Below are positions 1-11,448 of a DNA stretch of 39,585 nt, piece by piece (position 1 is the first letter of the stretch; each line of letters starts with the position of its first letter). Under the pieces are notes generated by a model that searched no databases, was not told where the DNA came from, and saw only the letters and a program-made list of their open reading frames with translations. Both the position numbers and the translations under genes were made by a program. Where the stretch lies: assembly GCA_001687465.1 (NCBI GenBank), contig LVLI01000221.1:1-39585 (forward strand). Reading direction: 5' to 3'. The stretch comes from Halocafeteria seosinensis (taxonomy: Eukaryota; Sar; Bigyra; Bicosoecida).

Positions 1-14
1 TTACACGAGAGAAG

Positions 15-36
15 CAACAACAACAACAACAACAAN

Positions 37-104
<68 letters not shown>
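15..104. repeat. CAA and AC microsatellite
   Basis: A short run of CAA triplets is followed, after one unread base (N at 36), by about 34 uninterrupted AC dinucleotides ending near 103. This is a simple sequence repeat upstream of the first gene. The N probably marks an assembly or read-length problem inside the repeat, so the true length is uncertain. Confidence 0.95.
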
Positions 105-105
<1 letters not shown>

Positions 106-285
106 AAGTACCGGCTGCAGATGTCTTGCAACCTGCGCTATCGCGTCCTTGCGGAGCCTTAGGAGTGTAAGTTAGGACATCCCAGGATGGGGTTGGCCGT
201 TTTGCTTTATGAAACACGCATAGAGCAAACTGCGTCGGACCTGAGTTTGTTTGGTGTATCAACTTGTATGTATGCTGACAGGAGA

Positions 286-1519
286 ATGGCGGATAGACTA
301 TCGCTCGTCATCCTCCTTGCCCTGGGCACGGGGATACAACTGCTCGGCATGACTGCAAGCGCTTACGAGTACATCCCTCGTCCCTATATTTTAGCTGTGA
401 CTACTCCACCGTCGCCAACAGACATTGAATTGGCTCTGCTGTTAGGTAAGTTAGCGAATCGGATGGTGCTGCTGCTACGGCCTTGTAGCAGGATGACATG
501 ATCTCCATGGATCTCTGCTGCAGTGAGTCCCTCGACGGGTCTGAGTAAGCAAATAGGATCTGCGCCCTATAAACCAATTGGACAGAGCAGCGTTCTCTCT
601 TATTGCGAAGATGTTATGTTTATAGTCGGTACGCCCGTGACTTGTTTTGGACTATGCCTCCCTACTGTTGTGAATGCTGCCGTGTTGGTCCTGCTCAGGC
701 TGGAATCAAGCATATCCGACCACTGCCCTTCTAGGGTTCAACACTACTACGGGAGAATTGATCCATGAAATTGAACTTCCTTTCTTTCAACCCTCAGATA
801 AAACTTCCCCGGCCCCGGCTGGTGTTGCGCGGGCGAACTCTAACTACTTTGTCTTTGGACTGGAGCACGAAAATGGCCCATTGGTGGGAGCGTTCGTGGA
901 TTTTAAGACACATTCACTGAAGAATAAAGTCGTCATAACACACAAAACGAGGTCTTTGGCTTTTGGTTTGTGTAACAGCTCAGTAGCTACCTACTTCCCA
1001 GCAACGGAGAGTTTCATCGTGGGAGTACAGGACAATCATCGCCGCTTCTTCTCCGTGAACATGAACACAGATACCGTCAACGAGTTTGGGACCGGGGACT
1101 TTATAGATGTAGTTGATGTAAGTCGTAGCCTATGTTACCTGCTTTTGTTCGACCTCGGCCCTCTATCCCCATCTGGTTATGCTGCACAGCTGAACATCGA
1201 CGCTGAGAGAGGGAACATGCTGGGGATTGGGACCTTGCATACGCAGTGGGATAATACTCTAAATATCACCGTTATTTCTTTAGCAACGGATTTGAAATTC
1301 CACGCAAAATTCTCGCTCCAGCTCTACGACGGTTTTGGAGAGTTTGGGCCGTTCGCAGTCGCTCCGGACCTTGCAAAAATATACTGGAACCAACTGGGGT
1401 ATCTTGGACGGGCTGACATTAACCTTGGACACGATGTGAGAATCGGCTTCTTGCCAAAGTCTCCAGCGAACATCAGAGCTTTAGAATACTTTCCAACGGG
1501 GGCGCCATATTGTCCCTAG
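286..1519 (+). CDS. predicted secreted protein, three exons
   Basis: Exons 286-445, 524-628 and 699-1519 join in frame to 361 aa. The introns (446-523 and 629-698) start GTAAGT and GTACGC and end CAG. The first 25 or so residues form a signal peptide: a short basic start, then a Leu/Ile/Val-rich core ending near ASA. The rest is predicted extracellular or lumenal, with several Asn-X-Ser/Thr sites. Short beta-strand-like stretches, such as LLGFNTTTGE followed by EIELPFF, could belong to a beta-propeller, but I see no named domain. The longest exon is open for 273 codons, which makes it the safest part. Exon 2 is supported only by splice signals and frame. Function is unknown. Confidence 0.6.
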
Positions 1520-1971
1520 GCATGTTAAGTTCGGATTACAGTGCAACAACTTCTAAATTCGCTCCAGGTAAGCTCCACCGTTGTCCTTCCATCTTCGAGT
1601 AGCACTAAAACACTTGTGACCGAATCCAGTTTAGTCAACGCTGTCCGTTTTCATGAGTTGTACAGAACATAAGTCAAACGTACATGTTCAATGTTTTGTC
1701 ACCTAAGTATCAACCTGCTCTATTCTACCATCACATAGCGCCGGACCGCCGACTGTCACACACTGCCCTGAGGGCCTACACACAGTGTAACACACTGGCC
1801 AAGTTTGAACTCCACAAGGTGGCACCGTTAAGTACCAATGGTCGAGTCGGTTGACCATACACAGAGGTTGAACAGAGCTCATTCTTGTGTGTGGTAAACC
1901 CACCCTAGTACGTGTCTACTTAACTGTGCGTTCTATTGGTGTGGAAAGCCCAAAGCCTTAGCGTAGCAAGC
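1520..1971. other. intergenic region, nothing recognised
   Basis: No long ORF with coding character, tRNA-like element or repeat was found between the stop of the secreted-protein gene and the next start codon. It presumably holds the 3' UTR of the first gene and the promoter of the second. Confidence 0.6.
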
Positions 1972-2429
1972 ATGGCCGAAGGTCCTGAAGGTAAGGCACC
2001 CTCCACCAATCTCCACGGAGGGGGACGCATACATACATATGTACACGAGGATGCTCATCTCTTCCTGTATGTCTGTATGAAAATCAACTTCTCGAGTGCT
2101 TTGTGCAGACAAGACGAGCTCCTCCTCGAAAAAGCAATACCAATACACACAGGTCGTCCAGGACAAGGACAAGAAGAGGTCGTCGTCAAAATCTAATTCC
2201 AAGAGCGATCAGCACAAGAGGTATGTAGTATGGCTACATTGTGTGGTTGCAAACTATTCAACGGCATTATGAAAAATGCAGCAGAGAGCCCGATGTTCCT
2301 CCAATTCAAACGACCGCTAACCGGCTTTTCCGACGGGTTCGACCGGCTGAGGATTCGCGTTGGGTCTTGAATTATGAGATAGTTCATTGGTGGCTTGCCA
2401 ATTCCATTGAGGGAACCATCGACTGGTAA
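1972..2429 (+). CDS. small Lys/Ser-rich protein, three exons
   Basis: The proposed exons are 1972-1990, 2109-2220 and 2282-2429, giving 92 aa. The introns begin GTAAGG and GTATGT and end in CAG. The second acceptor is a CAGCAG pair, so 2282 and 2285 are both possible and differ by one codon. The short first exon encodes MAEGPE. Exon 2 is hydrophilic and rich in Lys, Ser, Gln and Asp, as in small nuclear or RNA-associated proteins, and its in-frame splice junctions are the main evidence for a gene. Exon 3 is weaker: another frame across the same DNA also reads plausibly, so the C-terminus may be wrong. No family is recognised. Confidence 0.4.
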
Positions 2430-3438
2430 CTCGGGCGCCTCTTCACTTACACTGTGTAGAACCACTGCCAATGGAAACTCCATCACAGATTTTGGACCTA
2501 TTTGTGGTGGTTTTTCCAATTGGTGGGCGTTCCAAAATAAGGAGTACAAAGCAACTCATCCACTGCACCGCCATACAGATAAACTAATCAAGTTGCAGGA
2601 TCCACATGGAGAGGCTGGCTCCAGATTTGTCGTTCACATCGGGGGACACTCAAGCGAATACACTGACATCAAAACGCATCTTCAGAAGTACTCTATGGAG
2701 GTTCCAACGATTGCTTTGGGTCATGTGATCCGGTTGATGGCGGTGCATTATAGCCTTCAGATGCAGAAACTAGGCCTATTGTTGACCAGTATTAACTCAC
2801 CAGCGCGGTCTGTTTTTCTTGAATGAGAACACAGGTAGAATGGGAAGTCTCTCCTGAGACGAGTACTCAATGAAGACAGCGGCGTATCTGAACCAAGGCC
2901 CAATGTTATGGACTTAGTCCTCATAACGAATAGCGAGCTTACCTGGTCTGATGTCACATTGGTGAAGTGGAAACACCGAAGTCAAAACAGCCAGCCAGCT
3001 GCAGCCGTAAAAGAATCAAAATATGCGGTAAATTGCAAACCAAAAAGTTGTTTTCCTCCCAGCTGCCATTGAAGCGTATAGAGGGCCTCAACATTCCCCG
3101 CCCCGGAAGGCACGAACGCCGACGTTGCGCAAGTCGCCTCAGCAACGCGTTCCGGGTGTGCCGGCGGCCGTATACATTGATTTTTACACCACTTGCTGCC
3201 TGTGCGCTGCGATAAGGACAATACGTTAACACAAGACAAATAATAAGAAAGAGTCTTCTTCCTCCGGGTGATGCAGCACTGCATCAACAATCCTGACACA
3301 ATTATTGAATTATATACTGTTCTAATCCGTGTATTGTCGTTGGTTTGCATACCAGACTCGCGTGTATATCGATGAGATTAAAGAAGTAGACATTTTTTGA
3401 CATCCAGTTTTCTTTTGTACATTGCGTACTGCCTCAAC
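2430..3438. other. about 1 kb without an assignable gene
   Basis: Plus-strand open frames run here (2395-2826, and a different frame from about 2850 to 3070), but I could not join them into one convincing gene and recognise no domain. The second stretch contains MDLVLITNSELTW, vaguely like a LINE-type endonuclease core, which is not enough for a call. The last 250 bases should contain the promoter and 5' UTR of the acyltransferase gene. Confidence 0.4.
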
Positions 3439-5269
3439 ATGGACGGCCTTTTCAGCACCGTTAAGGGCCATGTCGACGACATTGTGGAGCAGTGGCTTGC
3501 GCCTGCGGTGGCACAGACCAACACATGGTTCGATCAAACGATCGACTATGCCGTGGAGTACGAGCCTATAGTAGAGCGTACTCTGATCATGCACCGCACG
3601 GATCCGCCGTCTCTGATGATCCAGGACTGGGTGTATCAGCCATTGGACGCGATGAAGTCCGTCCTCTCGGATGGCGCCGGGCTGGACGATTTAACCGCGC
3701 GATACGTGCTGGTTATGTTTCTCACGTACCCTCTGTCGCTCCTCTTCAGGATGATACCTGGTCGAGTGGCCAAGAATATCTACGCGTTGGCCACGGGGGT
3801 GCTCTTGGCTGAATATGTGCTGGGTGTGGGCTGGATCCACGGCGCACTGTCCGCCGGTGTGGCCTATATACTCATGTATATTACCACGTGCGTGCCTTTT
3901 CTTCAGAAATTCGGACATGTTGTGGTATTCTTCTGGATGATGCTGTACATGTGTGTTTCGCACATATATCGCATGAAAGTGGACTACATGGGATGGAGCC
4001 CCGATTTTACAGGTACGACCACCAAGTGACTCGCACTTACCATGAGCATGTATCATACCACACTCACATCTGCACACAGGACCGCAAATGCTGATTACCG
4101 TCAAGATCACTGCGTTCGCGTACAACCTCATTGATGGGACTGCCGACAAAAACCACTATGAAAGTGTCAAGGACGACAGCAAGCAACGTCCCGGGGCGAG
4201 GAAGCAAGCTGAAAGCCGCCTGAGACTCAGCTTGACAGAGTTACCGGACCCTCTCGAGTACTACGCTTGGATTTATCACTATGGTCTCTACTTTGCAGGC
4301 CCGGCGTTTGAGCTACGTCGCTACCAGGAAACGTTGACGGGTGAAGCGTTTCAATATAAGGACGGCGCTTTGACGAAGCAATATAGGTCGGTATTCTGGT
4401 CTTCGGTGAAGGCTGCGCTCTGGAAGCTGGTCCAAGCGCTATCGTTTTTGGTGCTGTTTCAGTTGGCAGCTGCTTACGCACCATTCGCCGATGAGGTAAT
4501 TGAAGGCCGTCTCTTGCAGACCAACGGTTTGCAACTCTTGGAACGCTCGTTCTGGCTGTGGATTTGCTTCGTCGGGTACCAGTGCAAGTACTATTTTGCA
4601 TGGAAACTATCGGAGGGTGGTGCTAATTTAGCGGGATTTGGACTCCAACCTAAGGATAAGAGCATCAAGTCTGGCGAGCTCTCTTCCACGGACTGGGATG
4701 GAATCTCACAAGTAGATGTGCTCGGTTTCCAAACGGCTACCAATATGCAAGCTATGACTCGAGCGTGGAATCAGCGTGTACAATGGTGGCTGGAGCACTA
4801 TGTTTACCGCCGTGCACCGCGGAGTTTTGGTATCAACACTTTTTTCACCTATTTCATATCCGCTTTTTGGCATGGATTCTATCCTGGCTATTACTTGTTC
4901 TTCCTTTCCGTTCCTATTTTCACTGAGTTGGATAAGAAGTTGAGGAAAGTTTTCAACCCTTTGTTCTATGTAGATAAGGACGGTTACCCAACGACATCTA
5001 GTGGAACCGTTAAAAAGGGTATGGAGAGCATCGAAGTAGTGTATCATGTGCTCTGTGTCGTTGTCACAACAGCCACTACTCTGTACTTGGTTGCTTCATT
5101 TGTCGCCCTGGATTGGAAGCTAGCATTGGATGTTTGGCGAAGCTTCTTTTTCGCACCACATTATGCGGCCATCGCTCTCCACGTTGTCATTTCCGCGGCT
5201 TCAATATTAGGTTTGTTGCCAAGAAGCGGAGCTCCGCGCAATACTTCTGAAACGAAGAAAAAGCAGTAA
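3439..5269 (+). CDS. MBOAT lysophospholipid acyltransferase
   Basis: Exons 3439-4012 and 4080-5269 (intron 4013-4079) encode 587 aa. This is a membrane-bound O-acyltransferase of the LPCAT/ALE1 type, which re-acylates lysophospholipids with acyl-CoA in the ER (the Lands cycle). The splice junction rebuilds the family motif DFTGPQM. The family's invariant residues are visible: Asn422 in RAWNQR and His456 in the hydrophobic motif SAFWHGFYPGYY. Many hydrophobic segments span the protein. It ends KKKQ, with lysines at -3 and -4, which fits a dilysine ER-retrieval signal. Length is slightly above the usual 450-520 aa, largely because of the N-terminus. The start is the first ATG of the open frame. 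Substrate head-group preference cannot be read from the sequence. Confidence 0.93.
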
Positions 5270-5318
5270 AGGTACTAGGTACTGATCTTGCTAATTAATA
5301 TGGCTTGGCGAGAAAAAA

Positions 5319-5328
5319 AATAAATAAA
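5319..5328 (+). terminator. AATAAA polyadenylation signals
   Basis: Two overlapping AATAAA hexamers lie about 50 nt after the acyltransferase stop codon, in an A-rich stretch. They sit between two convergent genes whose stop codons are 85 nt apart, so the transcripts may overlap at their 3' ends. Confidence 0.5.
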
Positions 5329-5354
5329 AAAATGTTCGTTTTAAACGATTCCTA

Positions 5355-7285
5355 TTAAAGTTTATGTACTTCGTACTCCTTTCCCAACTGCAGCGGTGAC
5401 TTTATCTTCCTTGGTAAAGGAGAACCGTCAACCGACTGCAGCGCCAATACAACCGGATTCTTGTCAGATCCAGTTCGATCACCTATCTCCGCGCAAGCAG
5501 AAGCGATGGTGTCAATAAGAGCAGACACCATTAGCAAAACAGGTGAGTCCAAATCTTGGGTTCTGAACCTGGGGATCTTAATCGAAAGGAGGTTGCGTCT
5601 TTGCGCATGCAATAAAGTCATAATTCCAGGGCCAATTATTCTATCTTTTGCCCAATGCCAAAACGCCATCCCCATCTCCGAATGGCAATGAAGCAGTGAA
5701 CTCTCAGTCTTGTCACGTTGCCTTTCCTCTATAGTAGTAGTTACCTCAGGAAAATGCGCGTAGACTAGGCCTTGTATCTCCACAAATGCTGGGTCCCTTG
5801 TTCCAGCTGCCCGTTCTTCAATACGTAGCGCTCCATCCCACAACCTCAGTACCAACGGAAGCTGAGCTGAAATTCTGGCTTCTCCAACACTGCTTTGGCA
5901 ACTGGTTGCCAAGAGATAGTTAGATACGTTAAATGCCTCTGCAAGATTCAAGGCGGCAGACGCCCAGTTTTTCCAAAGGCTAAGATCAATGGTGGATGTA
6001 TGTGTTGTCGATTCCTCAAGTGAGAAAAACTTGCGTATCGCCGGAGCAGGATTTCCTGTTTTAACACCGGTGCTGTCAAATATCCAGCTTTGCCTTTGGC
6101 TGAGGTCTATACTTGGTTGGACCGCTGTACTACGTACACTAGTCACAATAGGCGAAGACACTTTGGCCTTCGTTTTCTCGTTGCTGGGTGTGGCGATGTT
6201 CTGCAAATGGTGTTAACGTTTTGAGCAAGTCTAAATAGCGTTCTAGTTACAACGGCAGTTATACTACGTACCGTTGCAACATGAGCTTGCTCCGATACTC
6301 GGGAATCAGAACGGTTGTTAGATGTACTTAGATCTTCTTGCTTCTTCCCAGAGGTGTGCTCGTGACGCGTTTTTAGATCTTCACCTGAAGCTTGTTTCGT
6401 CTCTGTTGTGTTTGCTCCGGAGACTATTATCTCTGGTCAATACGAGAAAAACCAATAAGTGGACTGTTCGCAAATCGCAAATTGCTTGTCGATATCTTAC
6501 CATTAGAGTTCTGCTCCGGCTTCCGGGTAAGTGTAGACTTCCGTGGATATTGTTCTGCCTTAGCGGATTCGCTGGTGCCGCTATGCGCGGAAGCCGTGCT
6601 ACCTGTAATGACGGTTCGACCGAGTTGTGAGAAACTGAGGTACTTAGTGCGTTGGGAAAACATCGGACGTACCGTGAAAAGTGCGATCTCTGTTAGGAGC
6701 CGCAGGAGACTCATTCTTTTGTGTACCCTTAGTGACAGCGGGTGGCGACTTCGATATGGAACCGTTAGTCACAGTACGACTGGTAGCAGTAGTAGCAGAA
6801 GATGCGCATGTTGTAACCGAAGTGGCCGAACTTGCTGCTTGATGTGGCCGCTTAACATCTGAGCTTTCCAAAGGAGTCGACTTTGGGGTACCTGGTTTTG
6901 GTGTACACATGAGATTCGCCTTTGTCGCATCGCTGTTTGGTGACGTGGAGGTGCCCGTATTTGGTTTTGGCGCAGACTCGGTACTAACAGCAGAGGGGAT
7001 AGGCGCTCTGCGGGACCCATTTAGAGGTCTCTCGGAATGATAAGAACTCACGCCACCTCTCCCCCCTCTCCCCCTTCCCCGATTGTTTCCGCCTCCTCGA
7101 TANCCGTTTGTCCTCCCCCGGCTGCCTGAATTTGTGTAGTTGGAAGTGTCTCGCGAATGAGCGTTTGTGGTNACTGGCATTGCCGTTGTAACCTTAGCGG
7201 TACTTGTGTCTTTTGACATTTTTGTATCCGAAATCTGAGAAGTATCCTTGTTCAGCTGAGTTGAGTGGGTGGAGGAATTGGTCAT
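5355..7285 (-). CDS. RGG-rich protein of unknown function, four exons
   Basis: Reading down the minus strand, exons are 7285-6673, 6602-6501, 6432-6272 and 6200-5355, giving about 573 aa. The introns have GTACGT or GTAAGA donors. Exon 3 has three in-frame acceptor choices (6432, 6423, 6402) that change only its first residues. The N-terminal half is low-complexity Ser/Thr/Pro with an RGG/RG-rich block around residues 55-78, typical of RNA-binding or condensate-forming proteins and a usual site of arginine methylation. The C-terminal 280 residues are folded-looking, with Trp-containing helices such as LWKNWASAALNLAEAF, but match no family I know. Two codons contain N (7103 and 7172). An RNA-related role is inferred from the RGG block only. 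It converges on the acyltransferase gene. Confidence 0.7.
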
Positions 7286-8035
7286 AGTGTCTTCGAAGCC
7301 TTTTGCAAAACGTAGGAGAGGTTTCACTCGGCACTCCAAGGGTTGAGCTCTGTTCAGGTCTTGTATTCAGTTCTTGCTGTTTTCTGTACACATACACATG
7401 CGCGTTAGCACAAAATAGATCAGTTTTTCGGGAAGGGGAAAGAATTCATCTCACGTCACACACCACGCCTTCACCCATTCAAATTGCTGTCACCACCAAC
7501 AGGCTGAATTACAATACCCTTGTCACAGCATCAGATGACCTTGTATGTCTACATCGAGCTGACACAATGGGAGAAAGAGAAGGCAGAGTGGCCACAAATG
7601 AAAACAAGAAACATGCCCCATTACCGGCATGTACTCGCCTACTTTAGCTTACCCGCTACTCCTCTGATACCGCTTTATACAGTCTTGCCATCCGTTAAAA
7701 GCAATCTATGCCAGAGTGTAATAACGACCCTGTAAACATGGTCAATGACCTGGGCTTTCTTCTTCAGCTCCTGAGCCGTTTCATGTCAATTGAACGAAAA
7801 GTTCGCTGCTTTTTTAGCTGGAATTCAAATTCGAATCGACTCCCACCCTAGCCCGGACGGAAGGAAAGCAAGCCAAGTGCCAACAGGAGAATAGTACTGG
7901 CGGTGTGATCAGCGTCGTACGAAATAATCGCGAGTTTGTATGGTATGTGGGAATGTAAGAATTCCCTTGGGACTGTCTGTCGTTCAGAGGTGGTCTATTC
8001 ACGCACACCCTTCAATGGTAGCTGGATGGTGCACA
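7286..8035. other. divergent intergenic region
   Basis: About 750 bases separate the starts of two divergently transcribed genes and should hold both promoters and 5' UTRs. ORFs here begin with non-ATG codons or lack coding character. No repeat, RNA gene or recognisable motif was seen. Confidence 0.6.
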
Positions 8036-9593
8036 ATGAGTGCCCATAATGCACTATTAGAGATAGTGGATGACCAGGATGTCATCCACGACATGATTGA
8101 ATATGTCCCGTTCATGTATGATCAGGAAGGAGAGGAGCAGGAGGACGCCATTCCTACGCCTTCCAAGCTGTCCCGGACCTCCTCCCTACAACGCAACGAC
8201 AGTCACGAATACAGGTATAGACATACAAGCGATTCCTCGGACAGGGAACAAGTGGATGCTAGTGTCACTGAAACAGTTCCTGACTGCAGGAGTGCCAGCA
8301 ATGGTGCTGCTGCAGTCAACAGCGGTGTCAAACGCACACGCTTGGAATGGGAACGCAGTGTTTTTGCAGATTCCATGACAATCACCCAGGAAGTTACAAG
8401 ACCGACACAATGGAGTCATTCCTTCCCCAAGGTAAGTGATCGCGACATGGCGTAGATGGATTCCAATGAAATGACGTCAGTGGCACCTAGTCTACAGGTT
8501 TCCCAGACTCCAGATCCATTGCAGACTGAGGCCTACCAACAAACAAAGACAAAGCCGAAGCAAACACAAGAACCCAGAGCGCATTCTTCAATACGTTTGC
8601 TTCCAAAGGCCAAGAAACGACAAAGCGCAGTTTCCAGCCATAGAGCGTGTAAAAAGGAGAGCCGGAAGCAGCCAAGCTTTCAACACGTTTCAACTAGTGA
8701 GACTGTTTCGGTTACGTCTCTGTTTAAACAATCGAGAACTGAAAAGCGTAGCAGCTCTGGATCATCGGATGCTAATACTCCCTTGAATCGTCGATCCGAT
8801 CAAACGGTAAAAGCAACAGACGTTTGGAAGAAACCACGTAGCTCGCAACAGGAAGTTTCGGTACCTCCTCAAAAACAGGAAAGCAACATCCCAAACGGTA
8901 AGTGGCATGTATGTGGTTCGTAATCCTTATAGTACTATTCGTTTTTGCTCTGGTGCACGGTTATACTTGACTGCCTCAGAATGTCAATCACTGACACAAA
9001 TGTTTCGCGGTTCCAACGTGCTGAGCTCACGAAGAGTGCAGCCAACAAGCTGCACATCACAGAATGGTGGAGGTTCTATTCCCACACTAATTCAAAAGTG
9101 GGAAGCAAGTAGAAGGACAAGACAGCACGATGTCACCACATTGAAGCGAAAGACGGATTTCACCAACGCTATGCATGCCAATTGTGACTGCAGTAGCCGT
9201 TTTCCTAGTAGAGGGTGTCAATCCTGCAATATCACTGAACACCAGTGGCTGGCTACTGAACCTTATTTTGATTCAACGATAATGCGTTTTTTGTGGACGA
9301 ATTCAAAGCTCAAACGTCCTTGGATTCTGTTGCGCTGTACGGAATACCATGTACACTCCAAATATTGCCTCGCTTGGTGCACAGTTTTGGATTGTCCGCC
9401 ATCAAGCGTTCAGAGTTCATCTGCTCAGATTACTCCCGAAATGGAGATAGGGTTGCTATGTCACGCTGCAGATGTTTCAGAGCACAATGTAGCCGCTGCA
9501 GGGGCATTCAGACTGTGGGGTCCATGGAGTCTGTTAAGGTGCCCCAGTAGTTGTACAACGTTCATTGTGGGTTCCGACCTGGTGCCTGTATAG
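8036..9593 (+). CDS. unrecognised Ser/basic-rich protein, three exons
   Basis: Exons 8036-8431, 8498-8897 and 8980-9593 give 469 aa. Both donors are GTAAGT and both acceptors CAG, and all joins keep the frame. The start is the ATG of MSAHNALLEIVDD; an in-frame ATG-free extension lies upstream. The protein begins acidic, continues with a long polar stretch rich in Ser, Gln, Lys and Arg, and ends with a Cys-containing, more hydrophobic segment of about 150 residues. This looks like a nuclear, largely disordered protein. The last exon is open for 204 codons, although a second frame is also open for part of its 3' half (9293-9550), so a further intron there cannot be excluded. No domain is recognised. 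Confidence 0.6.
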
Positions 9594-9610
9594 TAAAATC
9601 TTGATCCTTA

Positions 9611-11159
9611 TCAATTTTCGGAAAGCTGATAGTTGGCATCAAACTGTTGCTTTTGTAAAGCAATGCTGGTCTCCTGTAGTCGTTTGCGACTTTCCTCTAG
9701 CTGCCGCTTGAGTTTAGTCACATTGCTGCCGGTGGACAGCTGCTGCACGAGCTCCTGGACTTCCTTTTCTGAGAGCAATGGATGGTCGCCTTGGTCTTTG
9801 AGCACTGGAGCTGTTTTTTCTCTGCGTTTGGGTGCTGCTGGTGACGTGCGCCCGTTCAATGGGGACTCTTGAATAGTCCTATGCTGAACTCCAGCACTTG
9901 GCTTCGTTCCTCCGCGAGCAGGAGACTCCTTAGAGGCACTCTGGAATTTTGGCTTTATTCGTTTCAGCCCGCTCCCCGTTTGAATAAACTCTTGCTTAAA
10001 TTGGTGTGTATCGTCTATGTGTAGCTCGTCCTCTTGGAATCCATCATTGTCGACACTATTCCCAGGGTCATGCGCTCCAACTATGGGAGCGTATCCTTCG
10101 GCTCGTGCTCGCGACAGTTGCTGTCCGTATGCCAAGGGTGATGAAGACTTAAGCCGCTTTTCGTAGCCCGTTCCATATCCAACCGCACTCCCAGCTCCGT
10201 AGTAAGGATCATGGGTTGTAAACTCAATAGTCGTCGTTGGCTGATCCGTGGTTAATTTGTCGGCGAAGTCGGGGCCAAACATTCCAGAGTACCCTGCTAT
10301 TGGTATTCTCCCAGAGGATACCATCGATAGACTAGTTGTCGCGAAACTGAATTCTGTATTTTTCCTTTGCCTTTCGTTGTCTCGGTGTGGTAAGTCGGAT
10401 CGTAAAAATTGTCCAAAGTTATCTTGATCGAGGTGCTGGGCTGCTTCCTTCATTTCCGACGTTACGGCACTATTCGTGTAATGCCTCCAGCGGCTGGGAT
10501 CTGTAGAATGATCATACTCCCTGGAGGCCCTCTGTATTTCATCCACAGATGAGGACATTGTATCCTTTTGTTCTGGGGTCGCTTTTGTCCGACTACTCGA
10601 AGTGCCCTGTGCCTGGAAACTTGAATCCGTCGATATTCCTGGTCGCTTGGACGAGTCTCCTGAGACAGTATTCGACTTCTTTTTCTGCCCATAGGTCTTA
10701 TTTCTCCAATACCGCCTTTGCAACGCAGTATTAGAGAGGGGCTTAGACCTATTTGCGTTTATTCGTTCCGTCACTTCCGATGGTTCTACCTGCTTGGGGA
10801 GCTTGGTAGGAAACGCTTGAATGCTGCAATCCCGCCAAGACAAATAGAGGACTCAGAGGCGACGATTGCTTCTCTTGACATAGATGTTGAGATACATACC
10901 TGGGACCGTTCTTCCCGAGGAAATCTTCGATACGGTCCTCCAGATGATTGAGTTCGTTGTCCGTCATGGTCCGGTTTTGTGCCCCGTTGGTCTCCTCTGC
11001 CTCTGCGGGAGTATCGGTCTCTACGGCCATGCTTTTGACCTTTTTCCGTCGCTGCTTCTGCTTCTGTGCTAGCTCGGATTGAGTATGTGTCGCTACACCG
11101 GGACTTGGAGGGAGCTTGGGCAGCGTAGAGCTTTTCTTGGCGGACGATCTGAGTGGCAT
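9611..11159 (-). CDS. unrecognised coiled-coil protein, two exons
   Basis: Exons 11159-10900 and 10823-9611 (intron 10824-10899, GTATGT to CAG) encode 490 aa. The N-terminus is basic, with clusters such as KQKQRRKKVK that could act as nuclear localisation signals, followed by an acidic helix. The middle is polar and low-complexity. The last 50 residues form a likely coiled coil (VQELVQQLSTG, then KLKRQLEESRKRLQE). The start codon is the first ATG of the frame. Its stop lies 17 nt from the stop of the convergent upstream gene, so the two 3' UTRs must overlap. I recognise no family. A nuclear or cytoskeletal role would be a guess. Confidence 0.65.
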
Positions 11160-11448
11160 GGTTTCCAAAACCGCATACGGGGTACAAAACAGGAAAGTCA
11201 CGCTATTTGTACCAAGAAGAGTTCATTGTCAAAACACTTGATGTATCAAACAGATCGACAACAATCTAGGCATATACCTTTTTAATGCATTACCTATGCT
11301 CCTATATGTGAGTCCGGCACTTCACGAAGGAATGCCGTTTAAAACTTTCAGTAGCGATAGTGTTATCGAATTTAGCGTTTTTGCACCACTTTACCAGCGA
11401 TGAGATGCAGTGTACTGTGGTAGACCTTGTTAAATTGTATTGTCTGAA

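Noticed and set aside
2330-2345. tRNA B-box-like GGTTCGACC
   Set aside because: No A box at the right distance and no cloverleaf could be drawn.
2193-2549. 118-codon minus-strand ORF
   Set aside because: Overlaps the better-supported spliced plus-strand gene and shows no motif.
2395-2826. 143-codon plus-strand ORF
   Set aside because: Open, but begins inside another frame, has no recognisable domain and no splice signals linking it convincingly to neighbours.
9293-9550. Second open frame inside the last exon of the 8036-9593 gene
   Set aside because: No acceptable donor could be paired with its possible acceptor; the longer frame is open through the whole exon.
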